Assembly: GCA_032622095.1 (NCBI GenBank) | Contig: CP136067.1 | Span: 54,101,899-54,165,898, forward strand | DNA: 64,000 bases | Source: Siphonodentalium dalli | Taxonomy: Eukaryota > Mollusca > Scaphopoda > Gadilida > Siphonodentaliidae | Direction: 5' to 3' | Shown here: positions 10,430 to 49,440 of the stretch, in pieces | How the letters are laid out: every line of letters begins with the position of its first letter | How positions within the stretch are numbered: position 1 is the first letter of the stretch | Made by a program: the position numbers and the translations under genes | Notes under the pieces: model-generated | What the model was told of the DNA's origin: nothing | Seen by the model: only the letters and a program-made list of their open reading frames with translations | The model's database searches: none

Positions 10430-13400
10430 CCATGTTTGCCAAATAAAAAAATATGATTTACCCTAGGCCATAAAATCCATAATTTTATGAGAATTAAAAT
10501 ATAGCATTTTCACAGCCAATCAGCTGCTTTTACAAGAATCAAACTGAGAATCATGATTCAGATTTGGAAAACTTGCGCGTACCGGTACTTATGTATACAG
10601 CGATTGAATTGCTCAACATCATATTTCATTGAAAGTTATACTGTTATAGATAAAAGTTCAAATTGTATTTACCAATTAGTTAGGGAAGAATGAAGTAACA
10701 GTAATTGCAGTTCAAAGTACCGTCTTGGTTATTTCCGAACTGAAGAAAATATTTTGTCTTTTCACCGACAATGACCTACTGAACGTATTCATGTTGACCG
10801 TGGTACAAAAATGATTCCAGACATGCTTCCTCACTTGCAGTTTCGTTTTGCAAGGTAAACACAGGCAATGTAATTTTTTCATAAATTTATGTTGTGCATC
10901 ATATATAAACTTAATTTAGGTCATGTATTGTGAGGTAGTTTATTATAGTTCATGGAAATTGAAGTTAAACTTTGAACATGGAAGTTGGAACTTGAATTGT
11001 TTTTTTTTGCAAAAGCCAGCACATTGTAATAACCCACTTCATCCACACACCAAACCAATGCAACTGATTTGAGATGCGCTCATACTCGATTTATTGAGCA
11101 AGTTTTCTTGAGGGTATATTTTGGTGAGCTACCTCATTGAATTATTTTTCTATGGTCTTCTAAATATTATAAACTAACACATTTGCATTCTGTAAATAAA
11201 TTTCAAAATTATGTTGCCCAGTTTCATAAAAGAATTGAAGGCTATTATTCTAAACAGCCACGTCATTCGATTTGTCCAATTACATGCAACATTGAAGTAT
11301 TGGACAGCACTGTTTGATATAAGGTGGAAGGAATGGAGTTGTGCAAAGAACCAGAGAAACATACAATAGAAAGCAAAGGTTAATTGCTGATATATAGAGA
11401 AAACCTACTTTACCTATTCGTGTTGCCAGGGTAAGTTCTCTTCCTGAAGTTTGTGTCATTCCTGTGTTGTCTTACATGCCTCCTCTTAAGACTGCCGATT
11501 AGTTACTACCCAAATATGAGCATACCGGTAGTTAGGGCAAAAAAAAAAGTCTGTTTCTGGTACCCAGCCTGGCTGAGATTTTCTTGCCGGCCTCAAATTT
11601 TTTTTTTTCAGACGGCTTAGTCAGTCTGCATGCACATTAACCTGTCAGTGTTTAATATTTCCCAATCCCAAAAGCATCAATAATATCATCAATAAACAAC
11701 CACCGCATACATCAACTGACGCATGGGCGAGGATATACGATCGCGCATTCCAGTATTCTAGATATAAATAACAAACCCGCGGTCGGCATAGCTACGCATC
11801 GAATAGTCGCGTATTTCAAACTATAAACTGGCGAGTTACTTCGGAAATCCCACGTCGTTTATGGCCTTGCTTGTAAAAAATTACAATGTATTATAGCGCC
11901 TCAAACTTAAATCCTTCGCGGAATTGGGCGGTCTTCCCAGAAACGTAAACCTGGATGAGGCGATTCCTGGAATCGGGCTAAATATAGAACGGACGACATC
12001 GCATTGAAATATACTATTAACACCGCCCGTCAACAGTTTATTTCTGAAACTGACACGATTTATTGTGTATTCGGGGACTCGCGAGTAAAATTGTATATAT
12101 ACAATGGACCATGCACGAGAGACAACTATGTACGCGATAACATCAAGCAGTGAAAACGTGTGCGTTTTGGCGGGAAAATTACTGTCCGTGATTAAGCTAC
12201 ATTATATCATTTGCAGAGATCTTGCAATGAATACAAGGAGCAACATTCTGTACGCAATGCAAGGCCCGTTTTAAATATATGCGGATCTCTATATATACAG
12301 GGAACTTTACCACATTCCGCATCGGATATATTACATGACGTTTGCGAGCATAAAAGGCATTTACCGTGCTTGCATGTTGCCTAGAAACGGACTTCTGATA
12401 CTAAAATCGCTTGCTCAGAAGTTTTCACAAGTACATGGCACTCATTGCCAATGGGATGATGCCAGCTAGAATGCTTGTTTTCGTATGGCTGGCATAACGT
12501 TGTGATTTATAGTAGTTTGCCCTTCAACTGTAGTTTTTAAATGTCATTTCCGCGACAAGCTGATATATTGCAGGAAATTCCTGCGGGAAATCATGCCAGG
12601 CAAACGCGTTTACGACCAGTTATTGTCAACTCTCTCCATAATTTCTCATAGCGAGAAACATGATACCTATATCGACCTGTACCTGTTTTATCCCCGGAAC
12701 GTAACTTTTGGTGAGAGACCAAATACCTGTATGTCGGCACCACTCTTCGTGTGATCCGACCAGAGAAGCACGCGCAAAATTACGCAACGTACGTATAATC
12801 TTAAAGGCACTGTGTTGACATTCAGACTGGATTCTTAGTTTCAATCAGTTTCAATCAGTTTCAAACGGTATTTTCCGGAATGGCGACACCGCTGTGCTTC
12901 ATTCACAATTGTTGTAACAATACTGAGCGGATATTGAAATTAGTGAAATCGTGTCCTGTGTCCGACCTTCTCACGGGATTGCACAAATCAACAGAGAACT
13001 TTACCAAAACTTGTGTCAGAGTTGAATTTTTCAAAAAGCGGCATTTCAGATTTGTTCACCATTAGCCAAATAATCAGTTCCGGTTACGTTTATACAGCAG
13101 TTGCCAGGCTACATGCGTGTTCAGGCCTGAATGGTCGATTATCATTTACTGGTCTGCAGGCATTTGGCGTGATCACACATATAACACTGGCATGCATTGC
13201 TTACCAAGTAAATGGATTCAAGGAGAACACAATGGTTTAATTGGTTAATTCAGAGGGCCTGTAACACTGCTGCTCGCCCCGCGATGTAATTCATTCTCCA
13301 TTCGTATATCAAAGCCTGCTGGCCTCTGATGCAATCTTAAATCTACCAGCGGATAAATGTTTGCGTATTTATCAACTAAGTGCAATATATATTCGCCAAA

Positions 13401-16400
13401 TGACCATAATGTGCAGTAAGATCAGTTCTATTGAATGTACCGCTACCGCTACTACTGGTTGTCGAACTAGTTAGTGAATTTTGTTTATAATAAAGTGTTA
13501 ACAATGCATCACATTTGTACTATTAGTATGATCGGCATATTACTAAATTTTTAACTGGGTAACCCGTTATCGGCCGATGATGGTTTCCTCATATCAGTTT
13601 ATCACTAGCAATGAGTTGAAAGCAAAAGTTTTATATTACAACTATTGTTTCTGCATTTTAAATGTTGCATCTTTCCAATTCTCACTGTAGCAACTGCCGA
13701 TTCAACATTTCTACCATTGGTCTTAAATTCCCACTCCTATTTCAAAATCATTTTCCATATCTTTTCCATACAAAGTCCTGACCCAGAAAAAGAAATTTCC
13801 ATACCCTAACCGTGTCCCATCCCCTGTGCCGATTGACCACAGGTTAACATTTTAAATGGAGATTTAAACGCCCCAGATATTGAATTTCCATCATTCCGGG
13901 AAAAAATTCAATAGCTCATTGGGAGCATATTGGGGAATTTTTAACAATAACATTGTTATCTGAATGGTCTAAACATTTATTAAAAAGGTTTTTTTCCCCA
14001 CATTTCCCCTGAAAAAATTTCATCTGATTTAATATTGTAAAATCAAATTTTATCAATGAGATTCAATAAACCCTTTCCCTTGGTTAACATTGTTCAACAG
14101 TTAAAAGAAAATATGTTATCAAAATTGAAGCACATGAAACGGGTTTGTTAAAAATCAGGAATAGTGCTAAAAATCAGAAACTGGAAAAAAACCCGCATGA
14201 CAAAATAACAATCATGCAAACCGGATTACTCCGTCAATTTAAAAATGTTTGAACAAGGAAATGGAAGTCTATTTATATTTAATTGCAGTGTGGAGCATTT
14301 CCGTACTTATTCCATACCCAGAGCCCAAACCACCGATATTCTGTCCAGACCTGGAAAATTAATTTCCAATCTTACAAAACTCTGTACCGAACCCTGCAAA
14401 TAGCTATAGATTAAGAACATTTGAGACCTATTTTTGTGGCGGGAGAAGTCACTTATCTGAAAATAAAATCTTTGGGCTGGTCCCCGATATTGATTATTCA
14501 ATTTGACTCAAATGCTATTAAAAAACAAGGGTACCTTAATGTACATTCACACCACAATGTGTACAGGCTTGAGGGGTCAAATGTACACAATCCACCATTC
14601 ATGGGCCAGAAAGTCTGTTTTGTAACAAGAATCACGATTATAGATTGGAAGGGGTTCAGTTTGCAAAGGGTTCAAATGGGTACGTTTCATGGTATTCCAT
14701 GTTTCATACCAAAGGGAGAGAACACCAACATTTCATAACAAAGTAACATTGATTTCGGGCAGTTTAATCCCATATACAACATATACAAGAAATAAGACAT
14801 TTGATAGCTTTTTCACTTAAAATTATGAGTATATACACATCTGATGACTTTTGAGATGAAATTAATGAAATTGTTGTCAGAAGAATATATACTTCATGGT
14901 AATGATTTTCAGAAGTACTAACATACGTTGTTTGTCAACTCATGCCAGAGACAAAAACAATTTAAAAAATATTCATAAATCTGATAGCACTGTTCAGTTG
15001 ATAGCGCTCAGATCAATATATCTAACTGACCGTAGACTAGATGACCCCAATTGTTCATGGACATTAATATTCACAATATCCTAAAAATTTGACCAGCTAA
15101 TTTTGGCCCAATGATAGTTCAAAAGATTTTAAAACCCGAGGAGAAACCTAGCCTAATTAGACGTAGGTAAACCAGGTCATTGTTATCACACTTAATATTA
15201 ACAGTTCTTTCACCAGGCAGTTGGAACCTAGCTGTCACTTAGTAGTCAGGCAAAACTTAGCAGACTATGGGTGACTATATTGATGCCTAGTCTTTATAAT
15301 CCTGATTCCTTTCAGCTAAACCTATCAGTGAATGTGCGAATATTCTGACACCTAGTCTATAATCCTGAATCCTTGTAGCCTATATCTGGTTGTGCTGTGA
15401 GAATCCTATCTTCCTAAATGAATGATGTGGTCGTTGGTAACTGTCCTACATGGCTGGTGACACGATAGTACAGATTTATGTACAGGTGACTGATGTTGAC
15501 GAGTTCTCTTCCTATCATCCTACGCAGATGATTACCATCGACTGTCGACTCCTACATGCCTACAGTTCATCCTGCCTACACAACCTATTTAAATGTAAAT
15601 GTAAACTTGAGTGAAATATATATCATTAACAAAGAACGTTAAGACCATTAATATGGATTATGATATTCATTCACCAGAGCCAACAGCTAAAGTGGAGACT
15701 AATGTTGTATTGAAGATTGTACGAGTCAAACTATTCATTTTTATAATCGGTGTTCAATGAAATATCAGGATGGTTTATTTGGGAGTGATTTCGTGCTCGA
15801 TTGATAACCTGTCGAGGACGATAACATTTGCCCTAAAATAGTCCTGAATAATCTTAGAATGCCAGGGGTGTGGATTTCAGTCCAACAAAACTCCTACTAA
15901 TTTCATATTTTTTTCCTTTTGAAATTCTCACCATATTGTAATCTGAGCAACTAATTAGCATTGACTTGCTTAAATGAACCTAACAATTGAGACGCATTGG
16001 CCCTGGCTGTCTTGACTAGACTACTTTTGAACGGACATGTGCGGTCATGGTAATTAAAAAATCCAGCTATTAGTCTGTAGACATCTTATAGTCAAAAGCT
16101 TTAAAAAATTTAAACCAACCCATTAGTGTCACCCTTACACTTAGATGTGCTCTGTTTCAACTATATCACACTGATGCACATGATTGAGTTTAAATGAATC
16201 AATAATCAATGGAAACTGCTCCATAAACGTTTCCAAAACATTATGAATTCCTAAACTATATTATGATCAGATAAAAAACCTAAAAATGCGCGTCATTTAG
16301 ACGAAATGACATTGAGATGGTCATAAATATCCACAATTTTCTACAAACCAAATGCAACAAAATAACATCTTGCATCCTATCACACAGTCATTACCAACAA

Positions 16401-16771
16401 TCATTCCAAATAACGTGTTTAATTGTCATCGAGATATTTCAAATTGAAGTACAATACGTTAGTGCTATAACAAGTTTTATAGTTTCCTAACTTATCATTC
16501 CTAAGTCATCATTCCTATGTCATTAAATAAATGTATGGCTCAAGAGATACGAACGTATTAAGTATATTCAGAGTCCTCTCCTTTATTAACTTTATATTTA
16601 ATCACACGACTAATTCACTAAAGCCTAAAGCCGATTATTTTACTGTACATAATGAGATACATTTCTTACTATCAATGGAACAGACTCCTCTATATTAATG
16701 ATTCTATTTTGCACAATTGACAGGCTCTACGAGATCACTGGATTGACACTAATGAAAATTTCCGTTCTTAC
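10430..16771. other. No gene recognised; probably includes the 3' UTR of gene 1
   Basis: No exon or named repeat could be supported. 11700-13300 is richer in CG dinucleotides than its surroundings. At 15280-15390 a segment with CCTAGTCT...ATAATCCTGA is repeated in tandem. A 3' UTR exon of gene 1 is expected on the minus strand because of the donor after its stop codon. Confidence 0.4.
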
Positions 16772-16775
16772 CCGC

Positions 16776-41250
<24,475 letters not shown>

Positions 41251-41365
41251 GATGTTCTTGATTTGAAATGGACTACCGTGATTCTGCAAGTTAAGAACCC
41301 CACGCGGTAAGAGTCACGTGCTAATTTTCGTCGGATTTCGCAAATGAATAAATTACCAATCGGTT
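41251..41365 (-). promoter_or_regulatory. Gene 1 promoter and 5' UTR
   Basis: In gene orientation: GATTGG (CCAAT box; 41361-41356), CACGTG E-box (41320-41315), CCGCGTG (41307-41301), then the 5' UTR and AACATCATGCC. There is no TATA box. The same three boxes in the same order and near-identical spacing precede gene 2. The transcription start is not defined. Confidence 0.6.
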
Positions 41366-41600
41366 TTTTCCGTCGGCAGATTATCGAGCAAGGATATCCA
41401 GGTACCATAATAGTCTAATGGTCCCAGATATAATATAGCTACAAAGAAAACTTTAAAAACTCCACAAATTATCCTAGAAATAAAATTTGCATTAAAGCTG
41501 TATGGTTATGAATACCATGCAATTCAGTTCAAAGTGAAAATGAATTGGTATAAAAAAAAATGTCTGGATTATAACGAAGGATATAAGTTAAAGACATATA

Positions 41601-44600
41601 GTCCGGGAGCTGTAATAGGGGTACCCTTGCACCCCCCCTGGGACTTAACTTCACCCCACTCATTTTGTTCCTTATTATGTCCTTCAACTTTTAAGCAATG
41701 TTAACAAGAAAAAAAAGCGGCCGTGTAGACTCCAGACAAGATGGCGTCCATCATGGCCGCCGTTTTTCAGACCAGACCCTAGTCAGTTTTATGCAAATTA
41801 TAGCGGGAAAATCTTGTAAAATGTATACAAATGTATATATTTTCGTGAAGCTGAGACATAATGACACTTTTTTGGGCCAAAATTTAAACTCACCATCCAA
41901 GATGGCCGCCAAAATGGCCACCGGAAGTTGAAAATATAACATTTTTTCACAAATATCTTCTAGATCAATTCATGCTGTTTGGAACTGGTTGAGTAATGCA
42001 ACTTTATTTTGTGTTTTGTATATTAACTGATCATTGGAGCAACGAAATATACAATTATTGGGGTCCTAACCCCTTCCGATCCCTCAAAAATTCGATTTTA
42101 CAGAATGCGGTATAAAATTTCACAAAAAATCACAATTGGGATTCTTGTAATATTTAAAAAAAAAATGAACAGAACTTTGTAATGTAAGTGAGGCATATCA
42201 TTAACTATTAATATTCCAAATCACTGGAACCAAAATTCTTACTTTGGCTCAAAATGGCTGCCAATATGGCCGCCAAAATATGGAAAATGGTAAATATTAC
42301 ACCAGCGTGTCCTGCAATCGCTTACAAGTTGTGGTTGGTGTATAAAATTGGTTATTCTGCATTCTATACATTGAATACTAACATGTCTGATGCACCATGG
42401 TTAATTCTTACTATTGTCACCCCTGACATCGTCAAACATATCGGACTTTTCTCTCAAAAACTTGACATAAATATTGGCAAAAATTAACTTTTCAGGTTTG
42501 GACCATTTTTTCAGGTAAAATATAACTATCTTTGGATTGAAAGGTGTTTATTGTTTTGGTCTATCTTAAATGTGTCTCACTACGGTGTTTATAGACTAAA
42601 TTGCTCAAGATGGCTTCCAAAATGGCAACCAAATTTGTAGAATGTAATTTTTTTACATATATCCCGAACATTCTCTGCATTATCCGAAAAAGTAGCATAT
42701 TGTGACTCACTTGGTTATTATACATGTTAGTTAATTAACTGACAACTACATGTTCTAGTCTGGTTGTCTCAGTTCCGTGTGGGGCATGACAAATTCATTT
42801 TAAAGTATGCAATTTTGCCGAAACCTCTTTTGTGATTTTGGCCACATTTATTGAAAGGAAATGGGCAGAACTTTGATACAGAACTGAGATGGACCATAAT
42901 CTTTGGCTATTCTGGTCCATTATTATAAAATGTCAACAGGATACAGTGTGGATGCAAAGATCATAGCCAGTGAGTTACTCTATGATCATATGTGAGGTGA
43001 ATAGGTATACAGGGAGTTATTGTATGTCATGACTGATGTGAGTAGGTATACAATGAGTGAATATATGGTTATGAGTGTGTTGTCCATGGTAAGATGCATC
43101 TAGGTATACAGGGAGAGGTCATGGTCAGGTGTGAGGTCAATCGGTATGCATGGAGTGACGGTATGGTGTATGATTGTGTATATTCAGTACGGGTGCAACC
43201 GGTGTACCTGTATGGTCATTGGTGTGGTGTATGGATATAGCTACATGGTCATCTATGTGTTGATTATGTATATATGGAGTGACTGTAGGGTCATGGGTGG
43301 TATGTGCATGTGTTGTCTGTATGATCATGGATGGGGTGTGTGGATAAATAGGGAGTGATTTTATGGTTACGGGTAATGTGTACAGGTATACATGGAATGA
43401 CTGTACGGTCATGATTGAATATGAATACCTGGAGTAAGCTGGGTGGACACTATCGAGGGTGTGGGCATATAGGGAGTGTCTGTGTTGTAATGGTGGGATG
43501 TATATTTATATATCTCGTGGATGTATTATCATTTGTGGGTGTATAAGGCTTAGCTGTATTATCATGGATGGCGTGTATGATTATGCAGTGAATTGCTGAA
43601 TTGGCATGTGTGAGGTGTATATGCAAGTATGGAGCGTTTGAGTGGTCGTGTGCGCGGTTTTTCTGTATACCTGTGTCGAATAGGTATACAAGTAGTGACT
43701 GTATTGTTAATGGTGAGATGAGTACATGTATGTATACAAGTAGTGACTGTATGGTCACAAATGTAATGAACATCTATACAGGGGGGTGACTAAATGGTCA
43801 TGTGTCAGGCGTATACCTGGTGTTCCTGTTTGGTGACTCGTGGCGGTATGGTCATGTGTAGGTTATACCAGCATACACACGTGTTGCTTTATTGTCATGG
43901 GCGAGGGATATGAATATATAGCGATTGGCTACATGGCCATGGGTGAGGTGCATATGCATACATGGAGTGACTATACCTACATGGATGGGGTGTATTATTA
44001 TATCTTGAGTGGCTATTCGGCTATGGTGTGACACATAGGGATACAGGGAGTGACATGGCCAATGTTGAGGTGAATATGTATACAATGATTGGCCATGATC
44101 ATGTATGAATGTTTTGAATAGGTACACACGGGGTGACTATATGGCCATAGGTCAGGTGAAGGAGTATACCAGGTGACATGGGTGAGGGTATGTGTATGGA
44201 GCGAGTGGCTATATGGCCATTGGTGAGGTGCATATGTATACCGGAATGACTTTATGGTGTTGATGTAGATATTGATTGTCTATTTGACCATGCGTTTGGA
44301 GAATATGTATACAGGGGGTGACCTTATGGCCAATGGTGAGATGAATGGGTATACAAGGAGTGACTATATGGTTATGGGTCATGTTTAGGAGTATACCCGA
44401 TGTGCCTGCATTGTGACGCATGGCTGTATGGTCACCCGTGGTCATGGGTCAGGTGTATGTGTATACATGTATACAGCTTAACGTCCCCCATCTACATAAA
44501 CATCATCAAGATGGATAACTCTCTGACATGACCTCTCTATTGATTAACATACACTTGAGTTATTGTGGAAAGCGATAGCCACCCAAGATACACATGTACA

Positions 44601-46598
44601 ACCCACCCATTACCCAAGTCACTCCATATGTACATAAACACCACACAAATGCCAACATAGTAACCCACTTTATACACGTACACCTGATCATGCAACCATA
44701 CTTGGTTGTACCCGTACATACCACAAATGACGATACAGCCACGAGTCACCATACATGAACACCAGGTATACACCTACACCCGACACATGACCAAAAAGTC
44801 ACTCTATGTATACATATTCACTACATTCACGATCATACAGTCACTCATTGTATACATATTCACCTAACCATGGACCATACAGCCACTACATGTATACCTA
44901 TTCGCCATACAGATGACCATAGAGTCAATCCAGGTAAACATATGCACAATACCAATGGTGAGCCCTTCCAGATATACCAATACCCGCACATACGACCACT
45001 CATAAGTTCCATACTGGCCACTCATAGGTTATATACACGCCATCCATGATCATACATCTACTCCCCATACACCACCAATGATAACACACCCACAACATAT
45101 ATAAATATATGTCCCACCGTCACCAACAGGGGACTCCCTATATACCCACATATCATTCATGACCATACAATAACTCCCTGTATACCTATTATCCTCATCT
45201 ATGACCATAGAGTAACTCAGTGGCTGCCATCTTGGCTTCCACCCTGTATCCAGTTGATAAATTTGTATCATAGTGGGCCTGAATACCCACATATCATGAT
45301 GGTTCATCTCAGTTCCGTCTCAAAGTTCTGCCCATTTCCTTTCAATAATATGGCCAGAATCACAAAAGAGGTTCTCCTCAAAATTCCATACTGCAACTTT
45401 AAAATGAATTTGTCATGCCCCATACGGAACTGGGACAAATATAATAGAACGTATTTGTCAGTTAATTAACTAATACGTAAAATAACCAAGTGAGTCACAA
45501 TTTGCTATCTTTTTCGGATAACGCAGAGAATAATGTTCGGGATATGTTAACTTTTAACTTTTTACAAATTGTGGTTGCCATTTTGGAAGCCATCTTGAGC
45601 ATTTTAGTCTTTAAACACCACCGTGTGACACACTTAAGATAGACCAAAACAATAAACACCTTTGATACCAAAGATAGTTGCATTTTACTTGAACAAAATG
45701 GTCGAACCATGAAAAGTGAATTTTTGCCGATATTTATGTCAAGTTTGTGAGAGAAAAATCCCATATTTCTGGTGATGTCAGTGGTGACAATAGTAAAAAT
45801 GATCCATGGTGCATCAGAGATGTTAGTATGCAATGTATAGAATACAGATTAGCCAATTGTATACATCAACCACAACTTGTAAGCGATTGCAGGACACCCT
45901 GGGGCAATATTTACCAGTTTCCATATTTTGGCGGCCATTTTCGCAGCCATTTTGAGCCAAGGTAAGATTTTTGGTTCCAGAGAGTTGGAATATTCATAGG
46001 TAATGATATGCCTCACTTACATTACAATGTTCTTTTCATTTCTTTTTGAAATATGACTAGAATCCCAATTGTGATTTTTTGTAAAATTTTGTACTGCGTT
46101 CTGTATCGAATTTTTGAGGGATCAGAAGGGGCTATGACCCCATTAGTTGCACATTTAATTGCTCCAATGATCAGTTAATATACACAACACTAAATAAAGT
46201 CACATTACTCAACCAGTTCCAAACAGCATGAATTGATCTAGAAGATATTTGTGAAAAAATGTCATATTTTCAACTTCCGGCGGCCATTTTGGCGGCCATC
46301 TTGGGTGGTGAGTTTCAATTTTGACCCAAAAAAGTGTCATTATGTCTTAGCTTCACGAAAATATATACATTTGTATACATTTTACAAGATTTTCTCGCTA
46401 TAATTTGCATAAAACTGACCTAGGGTCTAGTCTGAAAAACGGCGGCCATGATGGACGCCATCTTGTCTGGAGTCTACACGGCCACTTTTTTTTCTTGTTA
46501 ACATTGCTCAAATGTTGAAGGACATAATAAGGAACAAAATAAATGGGGTGAAGTTATATCCCAGTGGGGTGCAAGGGTACCCCTATTAGCTCCCGGAC
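41601..46598. mobile_element. 5.0 kb foldback element between the two genes
   Basis: The ends are inverted (GTCCGGGAGCT at 41601 and its complement ending at 46598), each flanked by TA. The arms (41601 to about 43000, and about 45200 to 46598) are long imperfect reverse complements including the gene-like GGCCGCCATTTTGG motifs. The centre (43000-45200) is a degenerate repeat of about 40-60 bp (GTATACAGGGAGTGACTG, TATGGTCATGGGTGAGGTG) that switches strand at about 44470, so the palindrome continues through it. No transposase frame is present. Confidence 0.85.
43000..45200. repeat. Degenerate minisatellite that inverts at its centre
   Basis: Units of about 40-60 bp with GTATACA, GGAGTGACT and ATGGTCATG run forward to about 44460 and in reverse complement from about 44470. 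The forward part is about twice as long, which suggests unequal copy change after the inversion. Confidence 0.85.
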
Positions 46599-46961
46599 TA
46601 ATTCCCCTCATTATTGAGTTGTTATTTCCAAAATATTGTACAATCTCATTTTGGTTGGGTGACTGAACTTTTTGTTTTCCAAAATATCGTACAACTATTT
46701 TATTTATTTGGAGACACATCCTTGGTAGTCAGAGTATTCAGTGTATTGGATATCAAACACACACAAATGGAAGATCTGTTCTGATACACTCATGGGAAGC
46801 GAGATAATCCAGCTTTAATGTTTTAGCATACAATATTATGGAATTGAAACAAAATTTCCCGCCGCTATTCCATGCATTATTCTGAGAAACTGAACTCTCA
46901 ATAATTATTTGAAAATTGGCTTGATCAAGCCAGAATGAATAGTAGCAAACAACACACTTAA

Positions 46962-47280
46962 AAGGGGGATTGTACACTAAATCTGGTCCCCTTTTATACT
47001 CAACATAATATATGCGACAAATGAATGATTTTGAGCCATGGATTGATGCAAAATACACTCATGTGCTCTGCGAATGATGCGAACAACATGGTAATTATAA
47101 TGAAAATGTGTTTATGACTAGACTGATAAACTCATTTCCAGTACAGTTTCCATGCATCGTTCATAGAGCACATGTTTGTTGTACTACTCCATAGATCAAA
47201 TTCATTCATTTGTTGCATATATTCTATTGAGTATAAAAGAAGATGGTCACATAAATGGTCGAATTTAGCGTACAACCCCT
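46962..47280. mobile_element. TTAA-flanked foldback MITE
   Basis: Arms of about 140 bp are reverse complements (GGGGGATTGTACACTAAAT against GGGGTTGTACGCTAAAT, then TTTTATACTCAA and ACAAATGAATGA), with TTAA at 46958-46961 and 47281-47284. It is 319 bp. Confidence 0.7.
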
Positions 47281-47284
47281 TTAA

Positions 47285-48229
47285 ATAAAATATGTTAGAT
47301 TTTATTACGAAAATATATACATGATGGCAGCGGTCAGGCGAGCTTAGTGAGAGGACTGAACTCTGTCTTGCAGCTTGATGTTTGAGACCAAAGAAATTCT
47401 GAACAGTGCGAATGTATTTCTCATGGAATCGCTGGGCCATATAGTTTGCAGTAGGCCTATATATAGCGTACAGGAAAACCATAGTCAGAAATGGTAACGC
47501 CCTCAAGATCATATTATTAGGCATATATATTATAAATATATTGCAGCTTTAATGTAGTGATTGTGAAAAATATGTATACAGGTAACGGCTATGTCAGTCT
47601 ATGTAGTTGATTATATGTGATAGTTTTTTGTATGTGTGTATTGTATACTGTGCGCTTGGTGAGAAAGGATATGAAAACATTTTAGAATTTCAAATATTTA
47701 AACACCATATAATATGTCACTTATATGATATGTGTTCACAAAGGGCGAATACGTTCCGATTGGTTGAAATGTTCATCGCCAAACATGCATTGGCCATTTC
47801 ATTGATACACCAATAACCACACACCCATTGCCTAAAACAGAGACGAATTCCTTGACGATTGACACGTTATTATCAAACTCTACGCAAGGTTTACCTCTCT
47901 TGATGAATCAGACAGGAAGTATGACGGTGCTCCCTGCATGGTAGAGATTGCATTATTATGTTGACGCGCTGCCAGCTTGCGCAAATACACTAAACTGTCG
48001 GTTTCTCGGTTCTCTTATATACGACGTTTGAATTGTTTTCGGGTGGCATTATCTTTTCTTAGTTATTTGTTCTAATTTCTAGATAAAAAGGTATGAATAG
48101 AGCAGCGGCTATTCGCCATCGGATGGCAAATAGCGATTCAATTGATATGCGGTATTTCCATCCGATGGTATTTTAAAGAGGAAAAAAAAGAGAAAAAACA
48201 TACAATCACAATACGTCCTAGACGACACA
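47285..48229. other. Dispersed repeat, otherwise nothing recognised
   Basis: 47285-47385 resembles 52335-52430 (GGCAGCGGTCAG, CTGAACTCTGT/GTGAACTCTGT). The remainder is AT-rich with no supported gene. Confidence 0.5.
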
Positions 48230-49440
48230 ACCGTCCGATCTCGCTACTCTCGATGATTTCATATAATTGCAGTATTTAGTGGCACAGCAATCGCTATATG
48301 ACCATATATATATATGGTCCCGACAATTAGGCCCAGTTGACCCTCGGTTGACCACCTTTAGATATTCTGGGGGTATATGGCAAATAAGAAATCGCTAAAT
48401 TTCGTATAATTAGAGTATATTTAGTGGCAGAAACTGTCGATATATGCCCACATAATCATGATTCAAACCACATTCTCGAAAATTTGGCCCAGTTAGCCCT
48501 CGGAAATTTCGCATAGTTAGAGTATTTATATATAGGCACAAGCTGTCGCTATATACCCATATAATCACGATTCCTACCCGCCTTCCCGAATATTTGGCCC
48601 ATGCAGTTGACTCTCGGTTGACCACTTTCAGATATCCTGGGGGATGGCAAATAAGAAATCGCTTAATTTTGAAGGAAATTTCGTATAATTAGAGTATTTA
48701 GTGGCCCAAGCTGTCGTTATTTGCCCACATAATCACGATTACTAACCGCCTTCGCGAAAATTGGGCCTATAGTTAACCTACGGTTGACCACCTTCAGACA
48801 TCATGGGAGATGGCAAATAAGAGATCGCTCAATTTTGAAGGTAATTTCGTATAATCAATTATTTAGTGCATGGGCCAAGCTGTCGCCATTTGCCAACATA
48901 ATCACGATTCCTATAACCGCCTTCCCCAAAATTGGTTCCAGTTGACCTTCGCGGTTAACCACCTTCAGATATCATGGGAGATGGCAAATAAGAGATCGCT
49001 CAATTTTGAAGGTAATTTCGTATAAATAGACTATTTGCCCATATAATCATGATTCATACCCGCCTTTCTGAAAATTTGGCCAAAGTTGCCCTGCATTGAC
49101 CTCCTTCATATATCCTTGGGGCGGGTGGCAGAATAAGAAATCGCTCAATTTTTACCGAAATTTCGTAGAGTACTTAGTGGCAGAAGCTGCATGCCGTTAT
49201 ATGCCTAGATAATCATGATTCCTACCCGCCTTCCCGAAAATTGAGCCCAGTTGACCCTCGGTTGACCACCTTCAGAAATCCTGGGGGATGGCAATTTTGA
49301 GGGAAATTTCGTATAATTAGTATATTGAGTGGCATAAGTCGCTATATGCCCACATAATCCGTCTTGCCGAAAATTAGTATATTGAGTGGCATAAGTCGCT
49401 ATATGCCTACATAACCCGCCTTGCCGAAAATTGGACCCAG
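48230..49440. repeat. Tandem array, about 165 bp unit, about seven copies
   Basis: GACCCTCGGTTGACCACCTT and variants recur at about 48336, 48608, 48773, 48941 and 49252, with partial units between. Each unit has GGCAAATAAGAAATCGCT, TTTCGTATAATTAGAGTAT and CATAATCACGATTC. It has no GGAC segment or capping hairpin. Confidence 0.8.

Noticed and set aside
12880-13065. Frame starting ATGGCGACACC in a CG-richer stretch
   Set aside because: A good-looking start, but only 61 codons, no domain and no supported downstream exon.
43131-44773. Tyr/Met and His/Thr-rich frames
   Set aside because: Chance frames in the inverting minisatellite; they change with the repeat and have no start or splice support.
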